Shown here piece after piece: positions 42,637 through 51,625 of a stretch of DNA of 64,000 bases; the stretch's first letter is position 1; each line of letters opens with the position of its first letter. The translations under genes and the position numbers were made by a program. The stretch is from NCBI RefSeq assembly GCF_034424805.1, contig NZ_JAXOUF010000017.1:42204-106203 (forward strand), in the 5' to 3' direction. This stretch comes from Labrys sedimenti. Its GTDB lineage: Bacteria > Pseudomonadota > Alphaproteobacteria > Rhizobiales > Labraceae. The notes beneath the pieces are model-generated. The model did no database searches. It was not told the DNA's origin and saw nothing but the letters and a program-made list of their open reading frames with translations.

Positions 42637-43428
42637 TCAGTGCCCGCGCTTGCGCGCCATCAGGCCCGCAGCGACATAGGCGAGCGCTCCCAGGGCCGTA
42701 ATCCAGAAGCTGGTCGGCCAATCGGTATAGAAGGCCAGGATCAGGCCGATCCAGGCGATGGCCACCGCCAGGACGATGGAGATGATCAGCCCCTGATGGA
42801 CGCGGTGGCTGATCCGCAATGCCGCCGCCGCGGGGGCGACCATCAGCGCGAAGACCAGGAGCACGCCGACGATCTGCATCGCCTCGGCCGTGGCCAGGGC
42901 GACGACCACCATGAAGAGGGCGGAAATCAGGGATGTCGACACGCCCTTGGCCTCGGCGAGTTCCGGCTGCAGGCTGGCGAACAGGAGGGGCCGCCCGATG
43001 ACCGCAAGACCGATCAGGCAGAGGAGGCCGAGGCCCGCCAGCACGAAGACCGTGCCGAGGCTGACGCCGAGCACATTGCCGAACAGGAGATTGGTCACCG
43101 CCCCGGCATAGGCCTTGTAGAAATAGAGAAAGAGCAGGCCGATGCCGAGCGAGAGGGTGAGCACGATGCCGATGGCGACGTCGCGATGGGCGCGCTCGCC
43201 CAGCAGGCCGATGCCGACGCCGGCCAGAACGGTGAAGATGGTGAAGCCTACAAAGGGCGAGAGGCCGAGCAGCGCGGCGCCGGTCGCGCCGGGAAAGCCG
43301 ACATGCGCCAGGGCATGGCCGGCGAAGGTCTCGCCGCGCAGCACCAGGAAATAGCCCACGGCCCCGGCGACGATCCCCACGATCGTGCAGGCCATGAAGG
43401 CGTTGCGCATGAACTCATACTCGAACAT
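42637..43428 (-). CDS. znuB: Zinc/manganese ABC transporter permease, ZnuB-like
   Basis: ABC-3 family permease of 263 residues with about eight hydrophobic segments. GETFAGHALAHVGFPGATGAALLG near residues 32-55 is the conserved family block; AEAKGVSTSLISALFMVVVALATAEAMQIVGVLLVFALMVAPAAAA follows as the core. It forms the membrane channel with ZnuC and ZnuA. Last gene of znuA-znuC-znuB, but separated from znuC by a 110-bp gap filled by repeat copy B. Confidence 0.9.
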   Translation of the reverse strand: MFEYEFMRNAFMACTIVGIVAGAVGYFLVLRGETFAGHALAHVGFPGATGAALLGLSPFVGFTIFTVLAGVGIGLLGERAHRDVAIGIVLTLSLGIGLLFLYFYKAYAGAVTNLLFGNVLGVSLGTVFVLAGLGLLCLIGLAVIGRPLLFASLQPELAEAKGVSTSLISALFMVVVALATAEAMQIVGVLLVFALMVAPAAAALRISHRVHQGLIISIVLAVAIAWIGLILAFYTDWPTSFWITALGALAYVAAGLMARKRGH

Positions 43429-43449
43429 TGCGGGACTTTCCTGGACAAT

Positions 43450-43536
43450 CCTGGGAGCGCGGACGTCCTCGTCCGCCTCTTCCTATCCGCGCGAACCGCG
43501 TTTCCAAGAGCGGACGAGGACGTCCGCGCTCCCAGG
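43450..43536. repeat. REP-like intergenic hairpin, copy B (perfect 27-bp arms)
   Basis: Arms 43450-43476 and 43510-43536 are perfect reverse complements over 27 bp, with a 33-base loop. It sits inside the zinc operon, between the znuC start-proximal end of the mRNA order znuA-znuC and znuB. The loop end TTTCCAAGAGCGGACGAG is shared with copy C read in reverse. Confidence 0.85.
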
Positions 43537-43538
43537 CC

Positions 43539-44327
43539 TTACGCATCATGCACATGGCTTTCCAGCTCGCCTTCCTCGGCCATCACGAAGATGCGGCCAT
43601 TGACGCGGGCGACATGAATGGGCGTGCGGTAGAGATCGGACAGGACATGGCGGTTGACGACCTCGTCGACAGTGCCGATCGCGGCGCGGCCATGGCCGAG
43701 ATAGAGCACCTGGTCGACGGCGTTGAGCAGCGGGTTGATCTCGTGGGCGCAGAACAGCACGGCGATGCCGCGTTCCGAGGCGACCTCCTTGATCAGTTCG
43801 ACGATGCCGCGCTGATGGGCCGGGTCGAGGCTGGCGAGCGGCTCGTCCATCAAGAGGAGCCTGGGGTTGCCGATCAAAGCCTGTGCGATCAGCAGGCGCT
43901 GGCGCTCGCCGCCTGAAAGCTGGGAAATCGGCCGGTGGGCAAGATCGGCAGCGCCGACGCGCTCGATCGCGGCCCAGGCCGCTTCCTTGTCGGCCGCGGA
44001 CGCGAAGGGCCAGCCCCAGCGCGTGCCTTCGATGGCGCCGAGCACGAGTTCGTAGCCGCTGAGGCCTGATAGCGCTGCGCTACGCCGCATCTGCGGCATG
44101 TAGCCGATCTTGGGGTTGCCGCGCCGCGGCGCTTCGCCGAGCACGCTGATCCGCCCGGCCTGCGGCGTAACTAGGCCGAGCACGGCGCGCATCAGTGTGG
44201 TCTTGCCGGCGCCGTTGGGACCGAGCAGGCCGACAAAGCGACCTTCGGCAATGGAAAAGGAGACGCTGGACAGGATCCGGCGCCTCCCGAGGGTCAGGCT
44301 GACTTTCTCGAAACCGACAGCACTCAC
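43539..44327 (-). CDS. znuC: Zinc/manganese ABC transporter ATPase, ZnuC-like
   Basis: ATP-binding subunit of 262 residues. Walker A GPNGAGKTT (about 35-43), signature QLSGGERQRLLIAQAL, Walker B LLLMDEPLASLD and the switch His in LFCAHEINPLL. Its start overlaps the znuA stop by four bases (44324-44327). The C-terminal 45 residues contain the HVARVNGRIFVM segment and an acidic-His tail. Confidence 0.92.
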   Translation of the reverse strand: MSAVGFEKVSLTLGRRRILSSVSFSIAEGRFVGLLGPNGAGKTTLMRAVLGLVTPQAGRISVLGEAPRRGNPKIGYMPQMRRSAALSGLSGYELVLGAIEGTRWGWPFASAADKEAAWAAIERVGAADLAHRPISQLSGGERQRLLIAQALIGNPRLLLMDEPLASLDPAHQRGIVELIKEVASERGIAVLFCAHEINPLLNAVDQVLYLGHGRAAIGTVDEVVNRHVLSDLYRTPIHVARVNGRIFVMAEEGELESHVHDA

Positions 44328-45205
44328 TGCGTCAAACCGGATAAGGCCAGATCCACCTGGCCGAGCTGTCCGTCGAACCAGGCCTGGATCGCGGTGCCGG
44401 CCGGCATGGTTTCGGTGACGCCTACCACCGCGACCTTGTGATCCCTGGCGATCTGCAGGAGCCGCTTCGTGGTCTCGTCGGTGACCTGATTGTTGTAGAA
44501 CAGGATCTTGGCCGAGCCGTCCTTGAGACTGTTCTCGAAGGCGGCGACCTGGCTGGGGCTCGGCTCGCTGTCATTCATGATCGCGGTCTGGAAATCCTGG
44601 TTGAGCATCTTGAGGCCGAGGGCATCCGCCATATAGCCGAAAACCGGCTCCGTGGCAGTCACCTTGACGTCCTTGTACTTGGTCTTGATCGCATCGACCT
44701 GTTTCGTCAACTCGGAGAAAGACGCTTCGAACTTGGCGAGATTGGCCTTGTAGTCGGCGGCATGGGCAGTATCGCGCTTTTCGAGCTCGGCGGCCAGCGC
44801 CGTGGCCACGGCCGGAAACGTCTTCAAATCATACCACAGATGGGGATTGTCGCCCGCTTTGTGCCCGGTGAGCTCGGCGGCGACGATCGCCTTGCGATCG
44901 GGCTGGGCGGAAGCGGAAAGCAGCTTGTCCATCCACGGATCATAGTCGGCGCCATTATAGACCACGATCGCGGCGGTCGAGAGCGCGCGCGCCGTGGACG
45001 GGCTCGATTCGAACAGATGCGGGTCATCCTCTGGATTGGAAAGAATGGAGGTGACCTCGACATGCTCGCCCCCGATCTGGCTGGCGAGGTCGCCATAGAA
45101 ATTCTCCGCGGCGATCACCTTGATCTTGTCGGCGGCGCTGGCGGAATGAGGCATGACCGCTGTAGCTGCCAGAAGGAGGGCGGCAAATATCGTCGAACGC
45201 ATCAT
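44324..45205 (-). CDS. znuA: Zinc/manganese-binding periplasmic protein, ZnuA-like
   Basis: Cluster A-I binding protein of 293 residues with a signal peptide (about 1-24, ending SASA). Candidate metal ligands are His63 (DDPHLFE), His122 (NPHLWYD), Glu186 (TEPVFGYMAD) and Glu266 (VTETMP). There is no His-rich loop of the kind found in enteric ZnuA, and the third ligand is Glu as in manganese binders such as PsaA, rather than His. The Zur box upstream argues for zinc. ATG 45205 has GGAG upstream. First gene of the operon. Confidence 0.88.
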   Translation of the reverse strand: MMRSTIFAALLLAATAVMPHSASAADKIKVIAAENFYGDLASQIGGEHVEVTSILSNPEDDPHLFESSPSTARALSTAAIVVYNGADYDPWMDKLLSASAQPDRKAIVAAELTGHKAGDNPHLWYDLKTFPAVATALAAELEKRDTAHAADYKANLAKFEASFSELTKQVDAIKTKYKDVKVTATEPVFGYMADALGLKMLNQDFQTAIMNDSEPSPSQVAAFENSLKDGSAKILFYNNQVTDETTKRLLQIARDHKVAVVGVTETMPAGTAIQAWFDGQLGQVDLALSGLTQ

Positions 45206-45252
45206 GGGCTCCGTGGCATTGAAGAGGCGAGCGCTTCGCTCGCCTTCGGTCT

Positions 45253-45273
45253 GAAATGTTATAATATAACAAT
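45253..45273. promoter_or_regulatory. Zur box upstream of znuA
   Basis: TGTTATAATATAACA (45257-45271) is a perfect 7-1-7 palindrome, preceded by GAAA as in the proteobacterial Zur consensus (GAAATGTTATANTATAACA). It lies about 50 bp upstream of znuA, a typical repressor position. This ties the operon to zinc limitation. Confidence 0.88.
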
Positions 45274-45338
45274 CGTTGATTAGAGGGCGGCGCAGGCGAT
45301 GTCAATCGCGTCGCGGCAGGATTCGCGAGGAGAGGGCC

Positions 45339-45426
45339 TTCCGGGTGCACGGGCATCCTGCCCGTTCTTTCTGCCCAACCAATGACTGTTTCCAAGAACG
45401 GGCAGGATGCCCCCGTGCACCCGGAA
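45339..45426. repeat. REP-like intergenic hairpin, copy D
   Basis: Arms 45339-45369 and 45394-45426 pair along their whole length except for a two-base insertion, around a 24-base loop. The loop end GTTTCCAAGAACGGG resembles copy B, but the arm core here is CGGGCA-ATCCTGCCCG rather than GCGGACG. It lies between the divergent znuA and DUF4139 genes, upstream of both. Confidence 0.75.
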
Positions 45427-45566
45427 CGCGCCACTCGGAGCAGGCGTTAACCTTGTCATGACGCGTCCATCGGTTGCGCTTACCTGTAACCGCCGATACA
45501 CCTCGAATGAGCCACAAAGCCGATACAGACAGCACCGAGACCTGTCGCCGAGCTCCCGAGGTTTTC

Positions 45567-47612
45567 ATGCGTTCCCCCACACTTCTCGTCCTGATGGCCA
45601 CCACCATGCTCACCGGTACCGCTGAAGCCGCCGAACTCGTCCTCAAGCGTGCCGTGCTCGGCACCGGGGGCGTCGGCTATTTCGAATATACTGCCGAGGT
45701 CACGGGCAAGGAGACGCTCACCCTGCGCGCCCGGCTCGACCAGGTCGACGACATCCTCAAGAGCGTGCTGATTCTCGACCCGGCCGGTACCGGCTCCGCC
45801 ACGCTGCCGGGCAAGGCCGGTGCGGACGAGACCTTTGCCTCCCTGCCATTCGCGAAATCCGATCTCGACAGCATGCCTGCCCTGATCGCGGCGCTGAAGG
45901 GGGCCGAGATCAGGCTCTCCGGCCCGCGCAAGCTCGAAGGACGGATCGCCAGCGTGCAGACGGAGACGGTGACGAGCAAGGACGGCGGCACCATGACGCG
46001 GACCCGCGTCTCCGTCTTCTCCGGCGCCGCGATCGAGCAGTTCATCCTGGAAGAGGCCGAAGGGCTGGAATTCAAGGACGCCAGGCTCGGCGAGCAGGTA
46101 GAGACGGCGCTCAAGGCCCTGCGCACGGCGCAGGACCGTTCCGGCCGCGACATTTCCATCCAGCTTGCCGAGGGCGGCAAGCGCACCGTGCGCATCGGCT
46201 ATGTGGCGGAAGCGCCGGTCTGGAAGGCGGCCTACCGCCTGACCTTGCCCAAGGCCGACGAGGACAAGGCGCGCCTGCAGGGCTGGGTCGTCCTGGAAAA
46301 CATGACGGGCAATCCCTGGAAGGACGTCGAGGTGACCTTGTCCTCGGCCTCGCCGGTGACCTTCCGCCAGGCGCTCTACGATCCCTATTACGTCCAGCGC
46401 CAGACCATTGCGCCGCCGGTAAGCCGCACGGCCTTGCCGCGCACCGATGCCGGGCAACAGGGCGTGGCCGGTGCCGCTGCTGGCGAGGCCAGGGCCGAGC
46501 CCATGTACGATTTGGCGGCGCCGGCCCCAGCGGCCGCCCCTGCCCCGATCGCGCCGTCGGCGCGGCTCCGCAAGAACCAAGTTTTTTATGACGCGAGAGC
46601 CGGAGCGCAGAATTTCGGTATGGCCGAGCCGCAGGAGGCCGGCAGTGCCGCCGAGGAGAACGCCGCCGGCGCCAGCTTCACCCTGTCGAAGCTGGTTAGC
46701 GTCGGCTCGGGCGAGAGCCTCACCATTCCCTTCGTCGATCTCAAAATGCCCTCGCAGGCCGTGGCCTGGTATCAGGGCGGCAGTCGCAATCCCTGGCAGG
46801 CGCTGACCTTGAAGAATGACGGCGCCACCTCGCTGCCGGCAGGCTCGGCCACCATCTATGAAGGCACCGAGGCTGGACCGCTCTTCTCGGGCGAAGCCCA
46901 GTTCCCGCTGCTGCCGACAGGCGATTTCCGCCTGATCGGTTTCGGCGCCGACCAGAAGGTGCTGGTTGACTCAGAATCGAGCTCGGCCAAGGCGATTACC
47001 AAGATCAAGGTGGTCGACGGTACGCTCCAGGTCGAAAGCCGTCTGCGCCAGACCACGACCTATCGGGTCAAGAACGGCGCCGGCGAGCTGCGCCATATGG
47101 TGGTCGAGCAGCCGCGCGTTGCCGACTGGACTTTGGTGGAACCCAAGGCCGAGGAGGCGACAATCGCCGGGCAGGTCTATCGTATCCGCTTCGATGTCGA
47201 GGCGGGCAAGTCCAAGCAATACAAGGTCACGCTGGAGCGGCCCGTGGTCGAGGCGATGGCCGTCGCCGATGTCACCGGCGAACGCATCCAGGCATTGATG
47301 GCCGCCCCCGATCTCGATGCCGAGACCAAGGCCCGGCTTGCCACGGTTGCCGAGGCGGCCAAGGCGAGCGACGAGGCGCAGGCAGCGACGAGCCGCCTCG
47401 AGGAACAGCGCGACGGCATCACCCAGGATCAGGAACGTATCCGCGAGAATCTGAAGTCGGCGCCGCAGGGTTCCGATCTCGCCCGGCTCTATTCCCAGAA
47501 GATGCTGGAGCAGGAAAAGGCGCTCGACAAGCTCGATGGGGCGATCAAGGAGGCGCGCGCCAAATATGAGGCGGCCCGTAAGATCCTCGGCGATCGCGTG
47601 AGAGCGCTGTAG
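45567..47612 (+). CDS. DUF4139 domain-containing exported protein
   Basis: A 681-residue protein with a signal peptide (about 1-22, ending GTAEA). The DUF4139 body is recognisable by VRIGYVAEAPVWKAAYRLTLP, LQGWVVLENMTGNPWKDVEVTLSSASPVTFRQALYDPYYV and, later, VEQPRVADWTLVEPK. A Pro/Ala-rich linker lies at about 300-365, and the last 110 residues form a Glu/Ala-rich coiled coil (EEQRDGITQDQERIRENLKSAP). Function of the family in bacteria is not established; it is probably periplasmic. ATG 45567 follows CGAGG; earlier in-frame ATGs would bury the signal peptide. Confidence 0.85.
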   Translation: MRSPTLLVLMATTMLTGTAEAAELVLKRAVLGTGGVGYFEYTAEVTGKETLTLRARLDQVDDILKSVLILDPAGTGSATLPGKAGADETFASLPFAKSDLDSMPALIAALKGAEIRLSGPRKLEGRIASVQTETVTSKDGGTMTRTRVSVFSGAAIEQFILEEAEGLEFKDARLGEQVETALKALRTAQDRSGRDISIQLAEGGKRTVRIGYVAEAPVWKAAYRLTLPKADEDKARLQGWVVLENMTGNPWKDVEVTLSSASPVTFRQALYDPYYVQRQTIAPPVSRTALPRTDAGQQGVAGAAAGEARAEPMYDLAAPAPAAAPAPIAPSARLRKNQVFYDARAGAQNFGMAEPQEAGSAAEENAAGASFTLSKLVSVGSGESLTIPFVDLKMPSQAVAWYQGGSRNPWQALTLKNDGATSLPAGSATIYEGTEAGPLFSGEAQFPLLPTGDFRLIGFGADQKVLVDSESSSAKAITKIKVVDGTLQVESRLRQTTTYRVKNGAGELRHMVVEQPRVADWTLVEPKAEEATIAGQVYRIRFDVEAGKSKQYKVTLERPVVEAMAVADVTGERIQALMAAPDLDAETKARLATVAEAAKASDEAQAATSRLEEQRDGITQDQERIRENLKSAPQGSDLARLYSQKMLEQEKALDKLDGAIKEARAKYEAARKILGDRVRAL

Positions 47613-47795
47613 CGGCAGGAGACAAGATCGGTCCCGCACCGGGGCCGGTATGCCGCTTTTTTAACAGCCGCCGAAGGGTTGCAATGCTGGCTCAATGCAG
47701 CCCGGCACAATGGTCGTGCCTGCGGCGAAGATTGAGTCGCGTTCCGCCTCTCAACGTGGTGGCGGCAGGTCCGACGGTGCAGGCGCGATCGAGGC

Positions 47796-47817
47796 TGCAT
47801 CCGTTTCGGCGGATGCA
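47796..47817. promoter_or_regulatory. Hairpin upstream of the PmtA-like gene
   Basis: TGCATCCG (47796-47803), TTTCGG, CGGATGCA (47810-47817): a perfect 8-bp stem, 58 bp before the methyltransferase ATG in a 262-bp gap. An additional TTTTTT run near 47660 follows a GC-rich stem and may end the DUF4139 transcript. The rest of the gap shows nothing clear. Confidence 0.35.
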
Positions 47818-47874
47818 TGGAGCGGGTCTCGGCCGCGCTTCTCCATGCGGTCTCGATTGCGAGCGGACGATGGC

Positions 47875-48459
47875 ATGACCATGCGCGACGTATTGCCCTT
47901 CTTGCGGGCCTTGAATTCAGATCCTCTCAGCGTGGGCGCCATCGCGCCCTCGGGTCCGGCCCTCGCCGAGTTGATCACCCGTGAGATCACGCCGTCCTCG
48001 GGACCCGTCGTCGAGTTGGGGCCGGGAACGGGTGTCTTCACCCGGGCCCTGCTGGCACGTGGCATACGGGAGGACGAGCTCACGCTGCTGGAGCGTGGCA
48101 CCGAATTCGTCGAATTGTTGCGTGGGCGCTTTCCCCTGGCGCGCGTGCTTCACGAGGATGCCGCCGGCCTGGGGGCACTCGGCCTCTTCGACGGGCCGAT
48201 GGCAGGGGCGGTGATCAGCGGACTGCCGCTCCTCAATCTGCCCCGGGACAAGGTTCGGGCCATATTGGCCGGCGCCTTCGAGACCCTCCGTCCGGGCGGT
48301 GCCTTTTATCAATTTACTTATGGCGCGCGCTGTCCCGTGCCGGGACCGATGCTCGAGGAGCTCGGCTTGCGAGCGGTCCGGATCGGCCGGGCCTTCGCCA
48401 ACATACCACCGGCGACGGTATATCGGATCGGCCGGCGTGGCGCCTCCGTGCCGCGCTGA
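47875..48459 (+). CDS. Phospholipid N-methyltransferase-like (PmtA family)
   Basis: A 194-residue SAM methyltransferase. The opening FLRALNSDPLSVGAIAPSGPALAELI is the signature of the Rhodobacter/Rhizobium-type phosphatidylethanolamine N-methyltransferase group. Motif I VVELGPGTGVFTRALL (45-60) and an ISGLPLLNLPRDKVRAIL block follow, then GGAFYQFTYG. Phosphatidylcholine synthesis is possible but paralogues with other substrates exist, so the specific reaction is uncertain. ATG 47875 chosen; ATG 47881 and upstream ATGs are alternatives, none with a strong ribosome site. Confidence 0.78.
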   Translation: MTMRDVLPFLRALNSDPLSVGAIAPSGPALAELITREITPSSGPVVELGPGTGVFTRALLARGIREDELTLLERGTEFVELLRGRFPLARVLHEDAAGLGALGLFDGPMAGAVISGLPLLNLPRDKVRAILAGAFETLRPGGAFYQFTYGARCPVPGPMLEELGLRAVRIGRAFANIPPATVYRIGRRGASVPR

Positions 48460-48462
48460 TCC

Positions 48463-48520
48463 CCAGGCCGGCCATCGTCAGGCGGGCCATCGTCAGGCGG
48501 GCCTGGCGTCCAGGCCGGCC
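48463..48520. repeat. Short tandem and inverted repeats between convergent genes
   Basis: A 15-bp unit GCCATCGTCAGGCGG occurs twice in tandem (48471-48485, 48486-48500), flanked by direct copies of CCAGGCCGGCC. A stem GCCTGG-CGT-CCAGGC follows at 48501-48515. It lies between the convergent PmtA-like and cupin genes and may act as a terminator. Confidence 0.5.
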
Positions 48521-48525
48521 TTGCC

Positions 48526-49413
48526 TCAGCGGCCCACCAGCTTCTTGACCTGGCGGACGCAGCCGATCGTGGCCGCCTTCGAGCGGTCGACGATGGCTGA
48601 CTGGCCGGGCGACCGGGGTTTCAGGCCCATGCGGCGCAGATAATAGTTGGCCCGGTAGACGTCCTTGTACTTCCAGTTCGGAAATTCGAGATTGAGCGAC
48701 AGGCTGATCGAAATATTGTCGTGGTTCTGCAGCCAATGCGCGCCATGCGTCGGAATATGCACTGCGTCGCCGGGCTCAAGCGTGATCTTGCGGGCCTTCC
48801 GCTCGGCTTCCGGCTTGAAGGTACCCGCCGTGGTCGTCACCGCGTAATAGCGCTCGAGTTCATCCTCGGTGGTGATGCTGCGATCCATCGGATCGCAGAC
48901 CCAGATATCCTTGGTGCCGTGAATCTGGGTGAGGACGTTGACCTCGGCATCGAAGTGATAGGGCGTCTTGCGGCGGGGTGAGGTGATGAAGATCAGCATT
49001 TCGGTATTGCTGAGCTGCTTGGAGCCTTCGGGGCCGGCAATCTGGCGAATGAAGTCGTCGAACTCGTCCAGCAGCTTCTTGTAGCGCGGATCGATTTCGA
49101 TGTGCTTCAAAACCATCCAGGCACCGGCCGTCTCGATGCGGTCGATGACTTGGCGCACCGTCATGTCCGGTTTGGGGACGGAGCCCCATTTGTCGGTGAT
49201 CGAGAGATCCCCGGCATCCCAATAGAGGTCGCCCGGGCGCTTGGCCGCTTCCTCCGCCACGCTCGCCAGCGCATCGATCGAAAACAGGGGGTGGCTGGCC
49301 AGAGGGTGCTGCATCGAGAAAGCGGCCTTGTGAAGCAGGCGGCGACATTCCTCGAACGGTTCCACCGTCGACCATTGATCCGAATGCTGAACAATAGATG
49401 GCTTCGTCAGCAT
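48526..49413 (-). CDS. Cupin-like (JmjC/cupin_8) Fe(II)/2-oxoglutarate-type protein
   Basis: A 295-residue protein. The metal site is His153-x-Asp155 in PYHFDAE and a distal His (223 or 226) in HIPTHGAHWLQN, the facial triad of JmjC-type dioxygenases and hydroxylases. The stretch HGTKDIWVCDP between them is typical of the cupin_8 group. Possible roles include peptide or small-molecule hydroxylation; the substrate is not evident. ATG 49413 has AGAGGA upstream; a further open frame to 49536 is AT-rich and unlikely. A promoter-like AT-rich stretch lies upstream. Confidence 0.8.
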   Translation of the reverse strand: MLTKPSIVQHSDQWSTVEPFEECRRLLHKAAFSMQHPLASHPLFSIDALASVAEEAAKRPGDLYWDAGDLSITDKWGSVPKPDMTVRQVIDRIETAGAWMVLKHIEIDPRYKKLLDEFDDFIRQIAGPEGSKQLSNTEMLIFITSPRRKTPYHFDAEVNVLTQIHGTKDIWVCDPMDRSITTEDELERYYAVTTTAGTFKPEAERKARKITLEPGDAVHIPTHGAHWLQNHDNISISLSLNLEFPNWKYKDVYRANYYLRRMGLKPRSPGQSAIVDRSKAATIGCVRQVKKLVGR

Positions 49414-49800
49414 GCCATGTTTCCTCTGGATTGAGCAGGACGTATCAGTAGTTGAGTTATGATTTATTGATTTATCGCAGATTTTTACTTTATGGGCGAG
49501 GCGAGTGGAGGAGTCTTTCGGGGGCGTACAAATCAATCTTTAGTAGAAGGGACGACGTTCCCTCGCTCGCTCGTAAGCCGTATCACTTAAGGGAAGTCGA
49601 CGGGTCGCTGATGGCAAGAAGAACGCTACGGCCAGGCGCTCGTGCCCGACGTGAGCGGGATCGTGCAAGGCGATCGGAGTGCGCAAAGGCACGGTCCGGA
49701 CAGCAAAAGTCGTGCCTTCTGCCGCCGGGCGAACTATACAAGCGGACTATAAAGGCGCAGCCGGCGACGCCTGACTGTTCTTGCCGGTTTCGAGGGTATC
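49414..49800. other. 387-bp gap upstream of two divergent genes
   Basis: Between the cupin gene and the caspase-like gene. The left part (49440-49540) is AT-rich and should hold the cupin promoter. The right part is GC-rich, without a ribosome site or convincing ORF; no RNA gene, inverted repeat or known operator was recognised. Confidence 0.5.
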
Positions 49801-51519
49801 ATGCGGCGTGCGGCACGCTTCTTCACCGGTCTGGTTCTATCGCTGGCGCTCGGCCTGTGCGCAGCCGAAGCTGCCCTGGCGCGCAATCTCGCGCTGGTCA
49901 TCGGCAATGATTCCTATGCCAATGTCACCTCTCTCCAGAAGGCGGTCTCCGACGCCCGCGCCATTGCCGACCAGCTCGAAAAGCTCGGCTATGTGGTGAG
50001 GCGGGTCGAGAATGCCGATCAGCGCGGCATGAGCCGGGCCCTGGTGGCTTTCAACGCCGATATCCAGCCTGGTGACCGGGCGCTGTTCTACTATGCCGGC
50101 CATGGCTTCGAGATCGGCGGTACCAACTACCTGCTGCCCACCGACGTGCCTTCGGTCCAGACCAATCAGCAGGACCTCATCCGCGATGCATCCTTTTCGG
50201 TGGAGCGCGTCATCGACGGGATCCGGGACAAGGGAGCCGGCGTTGCCGTGCTGGTGCTGGATGCCTGCCGCAACAATCCCTTCGCCAATGACAGGTCGCG
50301 CTCGGTGGCGGCGACCCGCGGCCTGGCCCGCGTCGACGCGCCCGAGGGCGTTTTCGTCCTGATGTCGGCGGGCGCGAAGCAGGAAGCGCTCGACCGGCTC
50401 TCCGATCAGGACGGCAATCCCAATTCCGTGTTCACCCGCAGCTTCCTCGGCGAATTGTCGAAGCCCGGCCAGACCCTGGTCGAGATCGCCAAGAAAACGC
50501 AGGTCGACGTGCGTGCCTTGGCCGCGAGTGTCGGTCACGACCAGACGCCGGCCTATTACGACCAAGTCATCGGCGACGTCGTGCTGTCGGATGCGGTGGA
50601 CACCACCCCTCAGGCGAGGCAGCAGGTCGCCTTGGCGAGCCCGCCGGGCAATACCGGTCCGAACATCCGCACCGAGATCAACACCGTCGGACGGACCGAG
50701 GCCGGCAAGGGTGTCTCGATCGGGCCCGGCGTGAAGCTCGGGCCGGGGGTCACGATCGGTGGCAAGGACTCCCGTATCGCCCTTCAGAATCCGGCCAATC
50801 CGCCCACGATGGATCCGGCCAAGGCCTTGAATCTCCAGCAGGGCGGTGCGGCGACCGGCCAGCAGCTCGCTCTGGTCCGGCCGGATACCAAGCCCGGCCA
50901 GCTTACGCAGCCCATCGGCCGTGCTCCGATCGCCAGCTTCTCGCGCTCCAATGCCGGCTGGACGGTGACATTGTCCCTGCCCGAACCGGCGACGGCCCTG
51001 TCGTACCGGGTCGGCGAGGCCGGCGAGTTCAAGGAAACCGGCCTGCTCGACGTCCTCGACCAGCGCACCGGCGGGCGCATGCCCAATCCGTCCTTCTCGA
51101 TGTCGCCCCGCGCCCAGGCGGGCATCATCCAGGTACGCTATCGCAGCATCGATGGCGCCGATGTCGGCCCCTTCTCGATTCGCTTCGACCCGGACATCGC
51201 CCTTTACGAGGACCAGCGCCGCAATCTCACCTCGATCCAGGGCAGCTGGGTGGAGTTTCGCGATTTCAACGGCGTGCTGGTCTATTTCACCACGCTGGTG
51301 AGCTATCGCTGTGCCGTCACCGAGGTGCGCTATGGCCTCAACGGCGCACCGCCGTTGACCCGCTTCGACCTGCCTGTCTGCAACATGAAGGATCCCTATT
51401 CGATCCCCAACAATGCCAAGACCTATCTGAAGTTACCGGGCAGTACCAAGTCGATCAGTGTGCAGGTCACCTGGCGCGACGGCTCGCAGTCCGAGATCAA
51501 CACGGTGGAGAAGGATTGA
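49801..51519 (+). CDS. Secreted caspase-like protease (peptidase C14) with C-terminal extension
   Basis: A 572-residue protein with a signal peptide (about 1-27, ending AALA). The p20-like domain starts RNLALVIGNDSY and holds the dyad His101 (YYAGHGFE) and Cys156 (LDACRNNPF), ending near residue 250. A linker with short hexapeptide-type repeats (GVSIGPGVKLGPGVTIGG, about 300-317) follows, then a beta-rich C-terminal region (about 370-570) with two Cys residues that could form a disulfide. Second caspase homologue in the window. Unlike the 26224 protein it has no TPRs and the domain is N-terminal. Encoded alone. Confidence 0.85.
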   Translation: MRRAARFFTGLVLSLALGLCAAEAALARNLALVIGNDSYANVTSLQKAVSDARAIADQLEKLGYVVRRVENADQRGMSRALVAFNADIQPGDRALFYYAGHGFEIGGTNYLLPTDVPSVQTNQQDLIRDASFSVERVIDGIRDKGAGVAVLVLDACRNNPFANDRSRSVAATRGLARVDAPEGVFVLMSAGAKQEALDRLSDQDGNPNSVFTRSFLGELSKPGQTLVEIAKKTQVDVRALAASVGHDQTPAYYDQVIGDVVLSDAVDTTPQARQQVALASPPGNTGPNIRTEINTVGRTEAGKGVSIGPGVKLGPGVTIGGKDSRIALQNPANPPTMDPAKALNLQQGGAATGQQLALVRPDTKPGQLTQPIGRAPIASFSRSNAGWTVTLSLPEPATALSYRVGEAGEFKETGLLDVLDQRTGGRMPNPSFSMSPRAQAGIIQVRYRSIDGADVGPFSIRFDPDIALYEDQRRNLTSIQGSWVEFRDFNGVLVYFTTLVSYRCAVTEVRYGLNGAPPLTRFDLPVCNMKDPYSIPNNAKTYLKLPGSTKSISVQVTWRDGSQSEINTVEKD

Positions 51520-51625
51520 GGCCGGGAGATCGGGTGAGGCAAGGTGGCACTCTTTGCTTCGGTGCGTCTTTGTGATTTGAAGTGGTTCATTCAGATCATA
51601 AAATCCTTCTGCATCGTTCGGTTCC

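Noticed and set aside
48471..48500. Tandem 15-bp repeats as a CRISPR or minisatellite
   Set aside because: Only two units without spacers, in a short terminator-like gap between convergent genes.
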